From assembly GCA_015056385.1 (NCBI GenBank), contig SVGI01000007.1:1-43073 (forward strand): a DNA stretch of 43,073 nt, in the 5' to 3' direction. The DNA comes from Clostridiales bacterium (GTDB lineage: Bacteria; Bacillota; Clostridia; HGM11327). Within the stretch, counting starts at the first letter, position 1. Every line of letters starts with the position of its first letter. The notes under the pieces are model-generated. The model was not told where the DNA came from. It ran no database searches and saw only the letters and a program-made list of their open reading frames with translations. Position numbers and translations under genes: made by a program. Shown here piece by piece: positions 1 through 9,110 of the stretch.

Positions 1-1
1 T

Positions 2-187
2 CGCAAGATAAAAAACATGACACAGGAAAAACTTGCATTAGAATGTGAAATAAGTCCTTCTTATCTCAGACTTATTGAACACGGAATTGCAAATCCAACA
101 ATTAACGAACTTTTGAAAATTGCTCAGGTTTTGGGCGTTAATCTTCAAAACCCATTCCCGTTGCCTGTTTTGGTAGATGTCGTATGA
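2..187 (+). CDS. XRE-family helix-turn-helix regulator, 3' part only
   Basis: The reading frame is open from the first bases of the window and ends at TGA 185-187, so only the C-terminal 61 residues are present. They form most of a Cro/C1-type (XRE) helix-turn-helix: MTQEKLALECEISPSYL, then RLIEHGIANPTINELLKIA, then LGV, matching the usual 'tQeeLA...gis...is.iE.G...Ps...L.kiA..l.v' pattern. The remaining tail is about ten residues, so the protein was probably little more than a DNA-binding domain. Its targets cannot be told. It points toward addA and shares the terminator at 233-270 with it. Confidence 0.75.
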   Translation, partial: RKIKNMTQEKLALECEISPSYLRLIEHGIANPTINELLKIAQVLGVNLQNPFPLPVLVDVV

Positions 188-226
188 AGAATAACTCAAA
201 ATACGTTCTTTCCAAACTTTTCTGTC

Positions 227-270
227 ATAAAAATAATGATGGTAGACTTTTTTGTGTCTACCATCATTAT
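227..270 (-). terminator. Terminator of addBA (also faces the XRE gene)
   Basis: A perfect 15-bp inverted repeat lies at 233-247 and 256-270 with an 8-base loop. Read on the minus strand, the stem is followed by TTTTAT, so it fits an intrinsic terminator for addBA. On the plus strand the T-tract is weak, but the hairpin may also stop the XRE transcript. Confidence 0.8.
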
Positions 271-300
271 ATCATTTCAACGTTATGTATCGGCTTTTGC

Positions 301-3300
301 TTATACTTTAATGTATTTTGCGATATTGAAGGAGTATATATATGATTCCTTTACGGTTATATCACTTATTTTATGTATGGCGTCTGTATACAGTGATATC
401 TGCCCCCTGTATCTGTCAAGGAGAGTGTCTGCATCGTTTATTACGTCTGTTTTATAGTCTATAAGCACAGCCTTGCCGTCATCATCGATAAACATACAGT
501 CTATAATACCTTGAACAAGTATATCCTCGTTGCTTGATGAGGAGGGTATCACCTTACAGGCAGGGAACAGGCAGGAAAATGCCTTTTCTCTGTATATTTT
601 TTTGGATTTACAAAGCCTTTGCCCAATTTCACTTGAGAAGAATGAAATTATTTTTTGAGGCTTTATGTAAGCCGCTTCCTCACAGGTTATAAGCCTTGCG
701 TCAAGAAGCCGTTGCATATCGCTGTCAAACAGAGCCTTGTCGTAGCTTTGTGATATGGTTGCGTGCTGCATAAAGAAATGATAAAGTGAGCCTATCTGCG
801 CACCAGTAGCCTTGTTATCCCTTGACCGGTATATGCTCTGTACGGAATATTTATCCGCTACGGCGAAAATTTGTGGTACGTAATCCTCCCCGATATTTTG
901 GGTGTATGCCTCGGAGGCAGATGTTGCCGCAAGCTTTGAGGGAATGCCTATGGCATCACTGTACCTGTATTTATCCTTTATCCGTAAAAGCAGAGCATCT
1001 ATATCCTTTGGCAACGTAATTTTCTCGGGTTTACCGTTAGTATCACCGTCATTATCATCGGCGTTACATTCAATGCTTATGCTGAACAGATCAATGGAGT
1101 CGTCTAAATCAATAGGCTCCTCATAATTGGTTGTTTTCCACAGTGAGGGGTATTCAATACCAAATAAACGCTCTCCGCTTATAGCAGACAGCCTATCGGA
1201 TATAACCTCTCCCGGGGGACATATTACATCAAGTATTACGGAGAAAAACGAGTTTTTTAGGAATCTTGATGCAAGCAGAACAGGCAACTTGCGCTTTTTT
1301 CTTTCTAAGGCGCTTAAGCCCGCGCAAATATAAAGCTTTGCCTGTGCGCGTGTAAGGGCTACGTAAAGCAAGCGAAGCTTTTCTGCGGTTTGCTCCAGCC
1401 TCTCCTGAAAAAGCATACAGTTGTAATGCAGTGAGGGGTAAAGCTTTCGCCCCTTAATTATTTTTGATACTACTCCGTATTTTGCGTGTGGTATAAAGCT
1501 TGTTCTTTTATCCTCTCTGTGATATGCATCCTGAGTGTCAATCAGGAAAACTATGGGGTATTCACGGCCCTTACTCTGGTGTACGGTACTTATAAGCACT
1601 GTATCCTGCCCGGAGGACCTTTGCGCAAATTTTATTTCGTTGTCCAGAATATCGCGTATTGTATTTGCACATTCAAAAAGTCCGCCGTCCGTTTTTTCAA
1701 GGGAGCCCTTAATTGACGTTCTTATTGCCTGTATTCTGTCCAGGCTTAAAGAAATGCCGCTTTTTTCACAGCACATGGTAATATAATCTACAAGGCGTAC
1801 CTCGTCTGTAATAAGCCAGGAGATAAAATCCCCTGCCTGCATATACCTTTCCTTTTCACGCCAGGAATTGAACTTCTCAAGGAATGCGTTTACCCTCTCA
1901 ACGTACTCGGGTATAGGCTCTGCCGTGAAATGAAATTCTGGCGCCTCGGGGGGTGTTTGTCCAACGTAAATCAATAGAGAGGTGTATATATCCCTGGGTG
2001 TAGGAGCTGTAATACTCCTTATATGTGCCAGCATCTGCGGTGTGAAATCAAAAATATATGATGATAAAAGCGCAAACAGAGAAACGTTATCGTAAGGATT
2101 ATCAATAGACAAAATAAGCCCGCGCAGAATATTGTATTCCACGCTTTTGGATATATCCCCCTCGCGGCCTATTATGTAGGGAATATTTGCTGATGAAAAT
2201 ACAGAGCTCAGCCTGTCAACCTTGCTTTTTAATGATTGGGATAGCACTGCAATATCACTGTACTTTATTTTTCGCACACGCTTTTCCTTGGGGAAATACA
2301 TTTGAGTATCAACAATATCCTGTATTGTCTGTGCAACAAGGTTGTACTGTGAAAGGTCTGTAATTGATTTTCCGCCGGTGGTTACAAGAAGCTCCGTAGG
2401 TGGGAAATATATATTCTGCCTATCAAGAGGGTACTCCTCAACGGTATTTCCGCACACAAGAGCGTTATCCCTGTTGTAATCAAATCCGCACAATTCCTTT
2501 TTCATTGCAACGGCACATATCGTATTGGCGGTGTTAAGTACGTTTATATTGCTTCTGAAGTTTGTGTTAAGGTCTATTCTATATCTGTCAGAGCCCGGAT
2601 CTGTACTGAAGGTGTTGTATTTATGCAGAATTATTTCAGGGTCTGCGCGGCGGAAGCGGTAAATGCATTGCTTGATATCGCCGACCATAAATAAACACGT
2701 ATTTTTTTTTATAAGGGAGATAAGCTCGTTTTGTATAGGGCTGCAGTCCTGATATTCATCAAAGAATATATGCTTGAATTTGGATGTAATTTCGTTGTGT
2801 ATACTTTCGTTGTTCTTAATAAGCTCTATTGTAAGATGCTCCATATCGTTGAAATCTATGGAGTTTTTTGCCTTTTTAAGGCGGTTAAATTCGTTTAAGT
2901 AATCTCTTGCGGCTTCAATCAGAGCAAGCACGGGGTTGCTTTGAGATTCTTCGCCGGTATCTCCGTTATACCCCTTAAACGTGGGGATAAGTGTTTCGTT
3001 TACGAATTTTGTACAGAAATCCTGAAGAGTACGTGCCTGTGTTTGCTGGGGATTACTGTACCTTATGCCCTTTACGTTGGGAGCGGTTACGTTTTCACTG
3101 CAATTTCCTACTGCAGAAATAAATTCATCTATGTTGCCCTTATGCATAAGAAGGGAATCAAAATAAACCAAAAGATAATGCAGCGCTTCAAGCAGGTTGT
3201 TTGAAACATTGTATTTTTTGCTTTTGGAGTTGTTCCTTTTTGCTGCCATATCATCACAGTAATCTATTATTATGTTAGGCGAATCCTTAAGCAAGGGCTC

Positions 3301-4020
3301 TATTTGTAATAGCATAGAATAGATGCTTTCCCTTAATTCGGATACCATTTCAATTACAGTGTGAAACGTCTTCATTACGTATTCCGGGTATTTTACGGGG
3401 TGTAAAACGTTTGAAATGCTTTTGTCAAACCATGCTTCGGGGCTTGAATTGTCAAGCGCAAGGTCAGCCAGCCTGATAATGGCGTTTCTTACGTCCTCAT
3501 CGCTTTTGAAAGAGGAGTACTCGTTCAAAAGCATAGAAAATCTGTCTGTAAAATTACTTTCCGCCGCTTTTTTATAAAGCCTTTGCATAACGTTGTCTAT
3601 GGCCCTTTGCTTTATCAGGTTTACGTCAACGTCGTCAAGCACGTGGAATCTGTGTGAAAGCCCTACGTATGAATAATATTTGGTAAGTATTTTTCGGCAA
3701 AAGGAATGCAGAGTACATATATTTGCATACTCGGTAAGCATAAGCTCCTCTTCATAAAATGAGATGAGAGGGCTTGAATTCTCTCTTGCCTCGTCTAAAA
3801 TATGGCTTATAGCGCGGGATATTCTGTCCTTCATTTCCGCCGCCGCCTGGTTGGTAAACGTAACTATAAGCATCTCGCTTACGGATGCCTCGCGGTTTTG
3901 TATAATATCGGCTATTCTTTGGGTAAGAACCATTGTTTTTCCGCTTCCCGCCGATGCGGAGATGAGTATTTCCTCACTGCGGCTTTTTATTGCGGCAGAT
4001 TGCTGTTGCGTATATTGCAT
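301..4020 (-). CDS. addA: AddA, helicase-nuclease subunit A
   Basis: Subunit of the AddAB enzyme, the Gram-positive counterpart of RecBCD. It unwinds and resects double-strand breaks so that RecA can load. The 1239-residue length is typical (B. subtilis AddA is about 1230). Visible features are Walker A SAGSGKT at residues 23-29, the Walker B/motif II block FFDEYQD, further UvrD-type helicase motifs such as LLYVALTRAQ, and a C-terminal RecB-family nuclease core with LIDYKTD. The start follows the addB stop by one base, with AAAGGAG about 12 bases upstream. The pair is therefore one operon and probably translationally coupled. A hairpin terminator follows. The nuclease motif is intact, so both subunits should be active. 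Confidence 0.97.
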   Translation of the reverse strand: MQYTQQQSAAIKSRSEEILISASAGSGKTMVLTQRIADIIQNREASVSEMLIVTFTNQAAAEMKDRISRAISHILDEARENSSPLISFYEEELMLTEYANICTLHSFCRKILTKYYSYVGLSHRFHVLDDVDVNLIKQRAIDNVMQRLYKKAAESNFTDRFSMLLNEYSSFKSDEDVRNAIIRLADLALDNSSPEAWFDKSISNVLHPVKYPEYVMKTFHTVIEMVSELRESIYSMLLQIEPLLKDSPNIIIDYCDDMAAKRNNSKSKKYNVSNNLLEALHYLLVYFDSLLMHKGNIDEFISAVGNCSENVTAPNVKGIRYSNPQQTQARTLQDFCTKFVNETLIPTFKGYNGDTGEESQSNPVLALIEAARDYLNEFNRLKKAKNSIDFNDMEHLTIELIKNNESIHNEITSKFKHIFFDEYQDCSPIQNELISLIKKNTCLFMVGDIKQCIYRFRRADPEIILHKYNTFSTDPGSDRYRIDLNTNFRSNINVLNTANTICAVAMKKELCGFDYNRDNALVCGNTVEEYPLDRQNIYFPPTELLVTTGGKSITDLSQYNLVAQTIQDIVDTQMYFPKEKRVRKIKYSDIAVLSQSLKSKVDRLSSVFSSANIPYIIGREGDISKSVEYNILRGLILSIDNPYDNVSLFALLSSYIFDFTPQMLAHIRSITAPTPRDIYTSLLIYVGQTPPEAPEFHFTAEPIPEYVERVNAFLEKFNSWREKERYMQAGDFISWLITDEVRLVDYITMCCEKSGISLSLDRIQAIRTSIKGSLEKTDGGLFECANTIRDILDNEIKFAQRSSGQDTVLISTVHQSKGREYPIVFLIDTQDAYHREDKRTSFIPHAKYGVVSKIIKGRKLYPSLHYNCMLFQERLEQTAEKLRLLYVALTRAQAKLYICAGLSALERKKRKLPVLLASRFLKNSFFSVILDVICPPGEVISDRLSAISGERLFGIEYPSLWKTTNYEEPIDLDDSIDLFSISIECNADDNDGDTNGKPEKITLPKDIDALLLRIKDKYRYSDAIGIPSKLAATSASEAYTQNIGEDYVPQIFAVADKYSVQSIYRSRDNKATGAQIGSLYHFFMQHATISQSYDKALFDSDMQRLLDARLITCEEAAYIKPQKIISFFSSEIGQRLCKSKKIYREKAFSCLFPACKVIPSSSSNEDILVQGIIDCMFIDDDGKAVLIDYKTDVINDADTLLDRYRGQISLYTDAIHKISDITVKESYIYSFNIAKYIKV

Positions 4021-4021
4021 G

Positions 4022-7000
4022 TTACTCTTTTATCTCCTTTCCGTTGGGTTTTATCTGGTTGTAGCACAAATGGTAATAGGGGCAGCTATCACACTCTGCT
4101 TTTTTGGCGCTCTTTGTTATTCTTCCTCTGTATAACCCCGATGCGGCGCTTTGCAGGGCGTATTCCTCCTGGGCAAAAAGCTCTTCTATTTCATCCTCAT
4201 CGTGAACTGCAAGCTTTGCTTCAATGGGTGAAAGCAGCTTTGCCTCGTCTGCATGGGCTGTTATTATGCCGTTCAGGCTTAATGCAGGCGCATCCTCGTT
4301 TTCGTTTACGGAATCCACAATACTGCAATAATACGCTCCTGCAAACTCGCTGTCTGTAAGCGCGTTCTGCAGGGCCCTTGAATAGGTGATAAGCTGTATG
4401 TCTGTTCCGTTTTTTAAGGCGGCAGGCTCAAATTTATGCCCTGATGTCTTGTAATCTACTACGGTAAAATACTTTTTGGAATCGTTAAGTATAATGTCGA
4501 ACCTGTCTATTTTGCCGTTTATGCTTAAATATTTGTCTGTTTCCGGTATGGGAACCTTCTCCAGCACAACGCTTTTCTGTGTACCGAATCTGCTTTCACT
4601 GTGAAATTCGATAGGGTTAAAGGAGTATAAATGCTTGCAGATTTCACTTAATACGGATTCCATAAGCGTACGTATTCTTGTAAGAGTGTATTTGTTGGCG
4701 TCCGTATCAAGAAAGCGCTGCTTTGAATACTGTGAGGAAAGGCCCTCGTAGTTTTTTTCAAGCCACTCATCGGTTATTTTGCGGCAGTATTCAATATCAG
4801 CCTCATTACTCAATGAGTCTGTTATGCTATTATCCACCTTAGATAAGGGCGTACTGTGCATTGTGGCGAGATGCTGGGTGAAGCTGTCTATAACAGAGTG
4901 AACGAATGACCCTATTTCTCCCGCAGATACGTTATCCTTGATATCTCTGTCGTAAAGATGTATGCCATACCTTATGAAGTATGAAAACGGGCATTTGTTG
5001 TACTTTTCAACTCTGGATATATCCAGTGAAAACGTATTACTGTCGGTATAATTCATAAGGGGTGTTGACGTAGGAAAGTCAACGTCCTGAAGGCTTGAAA
5101 AGCTTAGCCTTTGCATGGAATTATAAAGGCTGACGTCCTTACTGTATTGAGGGTCGTTTTCAAAATCTCGTCTTATTTTTTTAACAACATTACGGGGCAG
5201 AGTGCTTGAATAGTCGCTGAATACAAGGTTAAACAGGGAAGCCTCGTTTTCTTCAACGTAGCCCCTCTTCAAAAAAACATTTTCTCTTAAAAGGGTAATA
5301 AGACTCCTTTTTTCATCAGGGTAAGCATAGGAATACATTCTGCTAAGCTGGGATATTAACGGATCCGGGTTGTCGGAAAAGGGGCATTGGCTGTTTGTGC
5401 TTACCGCAAGGGCGCATGTGGGCTTTGAAAGCAGGCAGTATGCGTTGTATTTTGTACGGGCTGTAATCTGACGGGTGTCTGCGCCTATGGAAAGGCTTGC
5501 ATCCCTCATAAGCGTACACTCGTCAGGGTCGAAAAGTGATTGCGGAGACGTGGGTAAATATTTATCACTTCCCGTGCCCATAATGAAAAGAGCTTTAACA
5601 GGCTGCGCCATAAGCCTCATTGCATCGCAAATCAGTACCTCGTCTGTGGAGGGGGGTATAAGTGAAACCTGGGCATTGTCGAAGGATGTGTTAATAAGCT
5701 CTGAGTATTGGGATATTGTAAATTCTATATCCCCTTCAAAATCCGATATCTGTTCAAGTGTATCCTTAATCACAGTAAGAACGTGAGTGTTTTCACTGTG
5801 ATAATATATTTCCTTTGCATCAAGAATACTTTTAAGCCACAGGTCTATATTGCTTAAAAGACTGTCTGTAAAAACGTGTCTGAATATAAGCTCCGTATAT
5901 TCCTTTGCCGTTGCCTTTTTTGGAAATACGGAAATAACAGGATCAAAAAAGGCATAGATAGCCTCTCTTAAGCTGTTTATCAGCTCAAGATTATTAAAGG
6001 AGGCTCCTATAAAAAATGGCTTGCTCCACATTTCGTCTGTGATTTTGTATGAGGCACAGTATTTTTGCAGAAACGATATTTCATTATCGCCTATGGTATG
6101 CTCTGTATCAGGGGAGGAAGGCAATGTGTATTTTATGCTTGTAAGCCCCGTTTTCAGTATGCCGAATACGTTGGAATACGTCATTCCGTGAGCAAAAACC
6201 GATATCATATATTTCAAATATCTTACTATAACATTTGAGCTTACAGAACGCTTACTGTCTATAAAATACGGAATTCTTCGTTTCGAAAAGGTACGGCGCA
6301 GCGGGTCCTTATACGCGCCTATATCAGGACATACCACAACGATATCACGGTAACGCCAATCGTTGCTCTTAACGTATCTGTATATGGTGTCTGCAACCCT
6401 TTCTGCCTCGCTTATAACGTCTGGAGTACTGAATATCTCAAAAGAGGGAAGACCGGTAATATCATCCTCTGAAGCGTGCCGGGTGTTATCGGAGAAAATA
6501 ATGTGCTCAAAAGCGGTAAGGTCCTTGCTTTTATAGCTTTTTAATTCAACTGCCTTTACTGTTGCAGGAGAGGTATCATGGGCACCCTCCGGTATAAGCC
6601 GATATTCTGTGAAACAAAGACCTGCCTCGTTAAGCGCATCCCTCAGGCTGTTATCCATATTTATCTGCTCGTAAAAAAGGCTTTTGCGCAACGGCACAGA
6701 AAATCTGTCGTAGGGCATCACAATATGGGTTTCCTGTGATATTTTACACAGGGACGTTATGATTTCTATTTCTTTTTTGCTGAAGGTATCAAAGCCGTCA
6801 AAGAAAAAATATGCGTTTTTGAACTGTGAATCCGGTGCTAAAATGCTGTATTCAAGTAATGACGTTTCGTCCTCAGGGTCTATATATATACCGTCAAGTA
6901 CGTTTCTGTGGGATGATCCGGAATTAAATATGAACTCGTTATACAAGGAATAAATAATGGATATATCCGAAAGCTTGTCCCTTATGTATTCGGGAAGCCC

Positions 7001-7432
7001 CTTTGAAAGGCTCGTTATATCCTCGGGGGATATGCCGTTACGCTTGAATTGAGCGATAAGCCTTGCTATATCCGTGTACGCATTAAGACACGCTGAAACG
7101 GAAAATGCCTTAAGACTGTCTTCAATATCGCAGGTGTTTATTATTCTGTTTACTATAAGCTCTCGGCCCTGGTCTGTTAATACGGGTAATGTTCTGCCGG
7201 CTACGTTCTGGCGCACAAGGTGGCAAAGCCTCTTAAAGCTTGTAACTGTTATATCGAAGAGACCCTTTGAATTAAGCTCGTTTATAAGTGATAATTCGGT
7301 GATATGTGTATATTGCTCAGGCACAACAACAAATATTGCGTTTTCTGTTTTGCGGTCTGTTTTTGATATTACGGAGTGGATATAATGGCTTTTACCCACG
7401 CCGGAGGCACCGTAATAAATGTTGATATTCAT
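4022..7432 (-). CDS. addB: AddB, helicase-nuclease subunit B
   Basis: Partner of AddA; this subunit carries the second nuclease domain and an iron-sulfur cluster, and in the family its degenerate helicase domain recognises Chi. The sequence shows Walker A GASGVGKS at residues 8-15, a nuclease core VVDYKTSGHKF, an upstream cysteine in EKYNKCPFSYF, and a C-terminal CDSCPYYHLC. Together these supply the four cysteines of the Fe-S cluster. Length 1136 is normal. A GTG at 7442-7444 would add four residues, but AAGGTGG sits eight bases before the ATG at 7430-7432. Transcription from the promoter at 7462-7491 should begin near 7455, so the ATG is the better start. It is first in the addBA operon. 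Confidence 0.96.
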   Translation of the reverse strand: MNINIYYGASGVGKSHYIHSVISKTDRKTENAIFVVVPEQYTHITELSLINELNSKGLFDITVTSFKRLCHLVRQNVAGRTLPVLTDQGRELIVNRIINTCDIEDSLKAFSVSACLNAYTDIARLIAQFKRNGISPEDITSLSKGLPEYIRDKLSDISIIYSLYNEFIFNSGSSHRNVLDGIYIDPEDETSLLEYSILAPDSQFKNAYFFFDGFDTFSKKEIEIITSLCKISQETHIVMPYDRFSVPLRKSLFYEQINMDNSLRDALNEAGLCFTEYRLIPEGAHDTSPATVKAVELKSYKSKDLTAFEHIIFSDNTRHASEDDITGLPSFEIFSTPDVISEAERVADTIYRYVKSNDWRYRDIVVVCPDIGAYKDPLRRTFSKRRIPYFIDSKRSVSSNVIVRYLKYMISVFAHGMTYSNVFGILKTGLTSIKYTLPSSPDTEHTIGDNEISFLQKYCASYKITDEMWSKPFFIGASFNNLELINSLREAIYAFFDPVISVFPKKATAKEYTELIFRHVFTDSLLSNIDLWLKSILDAKEIYYHSENTHVLTVIKDTLEQISDFEGDIEFTISQYSELINTSFDNAQVSLIPPSTDEVLICDAMRLMAQPVKALFIMGTGSDKYLPTSPQSLFDPDECTLMRDASLSIGADTRQITARTKYNAYCLLSKPTCALAVSTNSQCPFSDNPDPLISQLSRMYSYAYPDEKRSLITLLRENVFLKRGYVEENEASLFNLVFSDYSSTLPRNVVKKIRRDFENDPQYSKDVSLYNSMQRLSFSSLQDVDFPTSTPLMNYTDSNTFSLDISRVEKYNKCPFSYFIRYGIHLYDRDIKDNVSAGEIGSFVHSVIDSFTQHLATMHSTPLSKVDNSITDSLSNEADIEYCRKITDEWLEKNYEGLSSQYSKQRFLDTDANKYTLTRIRTLMESVLSEICKHLYSFNPIEFHSESRFGTQKSVVLEKVPIPETDKYLSINGKIDRFDIILNDSKKYFTVVDYKTSGHKFEPAALKNGTDIQLITYSRALQNALTDSEFAGAYYCSIVDSVNENEDAPALSLNGIITAHADEAKLLSPIEAKLAVHDEDEIEELFAQEEYALQSAASGLYRGRITKSAKKAECDSCPYYHLCYNQIKPNGKEIKE

Positions 7433-7461
7433 CTGAAATTCCACCTTGCTATATTATAATA

Positions 7462-7491
7462 ATTATATAATAATACGCCTTGCTATGTCAA
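7462..7491 (-). promoter_or_regulatory. Sigma-A promoter of addBA
   Basis: On the minus strand, TTGACA (7486-7491) and TATAAT (7462-7467) are separated by 18 bases. Both hexamers are perfect consensus. The predicted transcript start is near 7455, giving a leader of about 23 bases that holds the AAGGTGG ribosome binding site. Confidence 0.85.
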
Positions 7492-7554
7492 CAAACCCTT
7501 GTCTGTAAAATATGACAGATAAGCCTCTGGCATTGTCGGATAAAGTAAAAAATA

Positions 7555-7583
7555 TTGACAAAACACAAAAAAGCAAATATAAT
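7555..7583 (+). promoter_or_regulatory. Consensus sigma-A promoter upstream of a terminator (P1)
   Basis: TTGACA at 7555-7560 and TATAAT at 7578-7583, exactly 17 bases apart, are both perfect consensus. Transcription would start near 7590. It would meet the hairpin at 7631-7661 after about 70 bases, before any coding sequence. Confidence 0.85.
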
Positions 7584-7589
7584 TGTGGC

Positions 7590-7661
7590 GTAAATTGGTT
7601 TTGCCCCCTTATTTAATTTTTTTATATTTGCCCTGTACAAATTTTGTGCAGGGTTCTTTTT
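7590..7661 (+). ncRNA. Possible small RNA (or attenuated leader) between addB and the dehydrogenase gene
   Basis: The stretch is bounded by a perfect consensus promoter and an intrinsic terminator and holds no convincing ORF. The predicted RNA is about 70 bases, with a T/U-rich first half containing GCCCCCTTA (7603-7611) and a 3' terminator hairpin. C-rich single-stranded stretches of this kind in Gram-positive small RNAs (RsaE/RoxS, FsrA) pair with ribosome binding sites. Whether this one does is inference. It could instead be the leader of the downstream dehydrogenase gene, with partial read-through, although that gene has its own promoter. Confidence 0.45.
7631..7661 (+). terminator. Intrinsic terminator of the P1 transcript
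   Basis: CCCTGTACAA (7631-7640) pairs with TTGTGCAGGG (7644-7653) with one T-G wobble and a tiny loop, followed by TTCTTTTT. It lies between two promoters and upstream of the dehydrogenase gene. Confidence 0.75.
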
Positions 7662-7665
7662 ATCC

Positions 7666-7694
7666 TTGAAAAAGGCGTTGCAAAATGATATAAT
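7666..7694 (+). promoter_or_regulatory. Sigma-A promoter of the dehydrogenase gene (P2)
   Basis: TTGAAA (7666-7671), a 17-base spacer, then TATAAT (7689-7694). The predicted transcript start near 7701 lies after an upstream in-frame ATG at 7698, so translation must start later, at 7755. Confidence 0.8.
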
Positions 7695-7754
7695 TATATG
7701 GAATTTTATCTAAAATCAGCCTACGCGTTAGGTATGGCATTGAAAGGGTACAAA

Positions 7755-8951
7755 ATGTATAAGGATCAGATTGAAAAAGCAAAGGAACATTTTGGAGCAT
7801 TGCTTGAAAAGCAGCTTAAAAGGGTTGAGAATATAAAGGCGGAGGCAGATTTCGTTGATTATGCTTCTCTTGATAAAATAGTTATAGGTGTTGTTGGCGG
7901 AGACGGCATTGGCCCATTTATCACAGCTCACGCTGCACATGTTCTTGAATTTCTTCTTGCAGACGAAATAAAGAGCAACAAAATCGAGCTTAAAACCATA
8001 GACGGCCTTACAATCGAAAACAGAGCGCGTCTTAATAAGGCTATCCCGGATGATGTTCTTGCAGAGCTTAAGCAGTGTAACGTTATTCTTAAAGGACCTA
8101 CAACTACTCCTCAGGCAGGGGATGGCTGGCCTAACGTTGAAAGTGCAAACGTTGCAATGCGTAAGGAGCTGGATCTTTTTGCAAACGTACGCCCCGTATC
8201 CGTTCCTGCAGAGGGAATAGATTGGACGTTCTACAGAGAAAATACAGAGGGTGCTTATGCTGTTGGCAGCCAGGGCGTAAACGTTACTGACGACCTTGCT
8301 ATTGACTTCACAGTTACTACGGAGCAGGGCTCGTACAGAATAATAAAGGCGGCCTTCGATTATGCTGCAAAAACAGGTAAAAACAAGGTTACAGTTGTAA
8401 CAAAGGCAAACGTAATAAAGACTACGGACGGCAAATTCCTTTCAGTTGCAAAGGAGGTTGCAAAGGATTATCCCCAGGTAGAATGGGACGAATGGTATAT
8501 TGATATCATGACGGCCAAGCTTATCGACCCCAAGAGAAGGACAGATTTCAAGGTTGTTGTGCTTCCCAATCTCTATGGCGATATTATTACAGACGAGGCT
8601 GCTGAATTCCAGGGCGGTGTAGGTACTGCAGGCAGTGCAAACATCGGTAAGAAGTATGCAATGTTTGAGGCTATTCACGGCTCAGGCGTACGTATGGTTA
8701 AGGAGGGCAGAGCCCAGTATGCAGATCCCTGCAGTATAATCCGTGCCGCAGGTATGCTTTTGGATCATATCGGCTACAACGACAAGGCAAAGAAGCTTGC
8801 TATGGCTCTTGATATCTGCTCACAGTTTGAGCGCAAGCTTACTATCACAGGCAGAGATACAGGCTGCACAGGCGAGGAATTTGCAAAATACGTTATGGAA
8901 ACCTTGTCAGATCCCGAGCTTGAAGCAAAATACAATTCTTATTGCAAGTAA
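7755..8951 (+). CDS. Isocitrate/isopropylmalate dehydrogenase family enzyme, probably NAD-type isocitrate dehydrogenase
   Basis: Member of the metal- and NAD(P)-dependent beta-decarboxylating dehydrogenases. Expected reaction: isocitrate to 2-oxoglutarate, an early step toward glutamate. Visible are the N-terminal VVGGDGIGP, the substrate loop TTTPQAGDGWPNVESANVAM followed by RKELDLFANVRP, FYRENTEGAY, the catalytic-lysine region VTVVTKANV, and the metal-site block LYGDIITDEAAE. The serine of ESANV matches the isocitrate-binding serine of ICDH. The usual HGSAPDIAG block reads HGSGVRMVKEG, typical of an atypical subgroup, so the substrate is not certain. The start at 7755 is chosen because AAAGGG (7743-7748) is six bases upstream and the P2 promoter overlaps the longer alternative start. 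Length 398. No citrate synthase or aconitase is adjacent. Confidence 0.85.
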   Translation: MYKDQIEKAKEHFGALLEKQLKRVENIKAEADFVDYASLDKIVIGVVGGDGIGPFITAHAAHVLEFLLADEIKSNKIELKTIDGLTIENRARLNKAIPDDVLAELKQCNVILKGPTTTPQAGDGWPNVESANVAMRKELDLFANVRPVSVPAEGIDWTFYRENTEGAYAVGSQGVNVTDDLAIDFTVTTEQGSYRIIKAAFDYAAKTGKNKVTVVTKANVIKTTDGKFLSVAKEVAKDYPQVEWDEWYIDIMTAKLIDPKRRTDFKVVVLPNLYGDIITDEAAEFQGGVGTAGSANIGKKYAMFEAIHGSGVRMVKEGRAQYADPCSIIRAAGMLLDHIGYNDKAKKLAMALDICSQFERKLTITGRDTGCTGEEFAKYVMETLSDPELEAKYNSYCK

Positions 8952-8976
8952 TTGTTAATAATACAATTTAATTCTA

Positions 8977-9010
8977 AACCCTTTATCATTACGATAGAGG
9001 GTTTTATTTA
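8977..9010 (+). terminator. Terminator of the dehydrogenase gene
   Basis: AACCCTTTATC (8977-8987) pairs with GATAGAGGGTT (8993-9003) with one wobble, followed by TTATTTATT. Confidence 0.8.
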
Positions 9011-9016
9011 TTATTG

Positions 9017-9045
9017 TTGACATTTGTTTTTTGGCAGAATATAAT
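9017..9045 (+). promoter_or_regulatory. Sigma-A promoter of the propeller/UroD cassette
   Basis: TTGACA (9017-9022), 17 bases, TATAAT (9040-9045): both hexamers are perfect. The leader of about 60 bases holds an 8-bp AT-rich hairpin (9053-9060 with 9067-9074) before the ribosome binding site. Confidence 0.85.
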
Positions 9046-9110
9046 TACGAAAAAGATAATATATAAATTATCTTGAAAGCGATAAACCGTAACAGGGGAA
9101 AGGGTGCTTT

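Noticed and set aside
9053-9074. Hairpin in the leader of copy 1 of the propeller
   Set aside because: It is only eight A/T-rich pairs with no T-tract or alternative pairing; too weak to call a riboswitch or attenuator.
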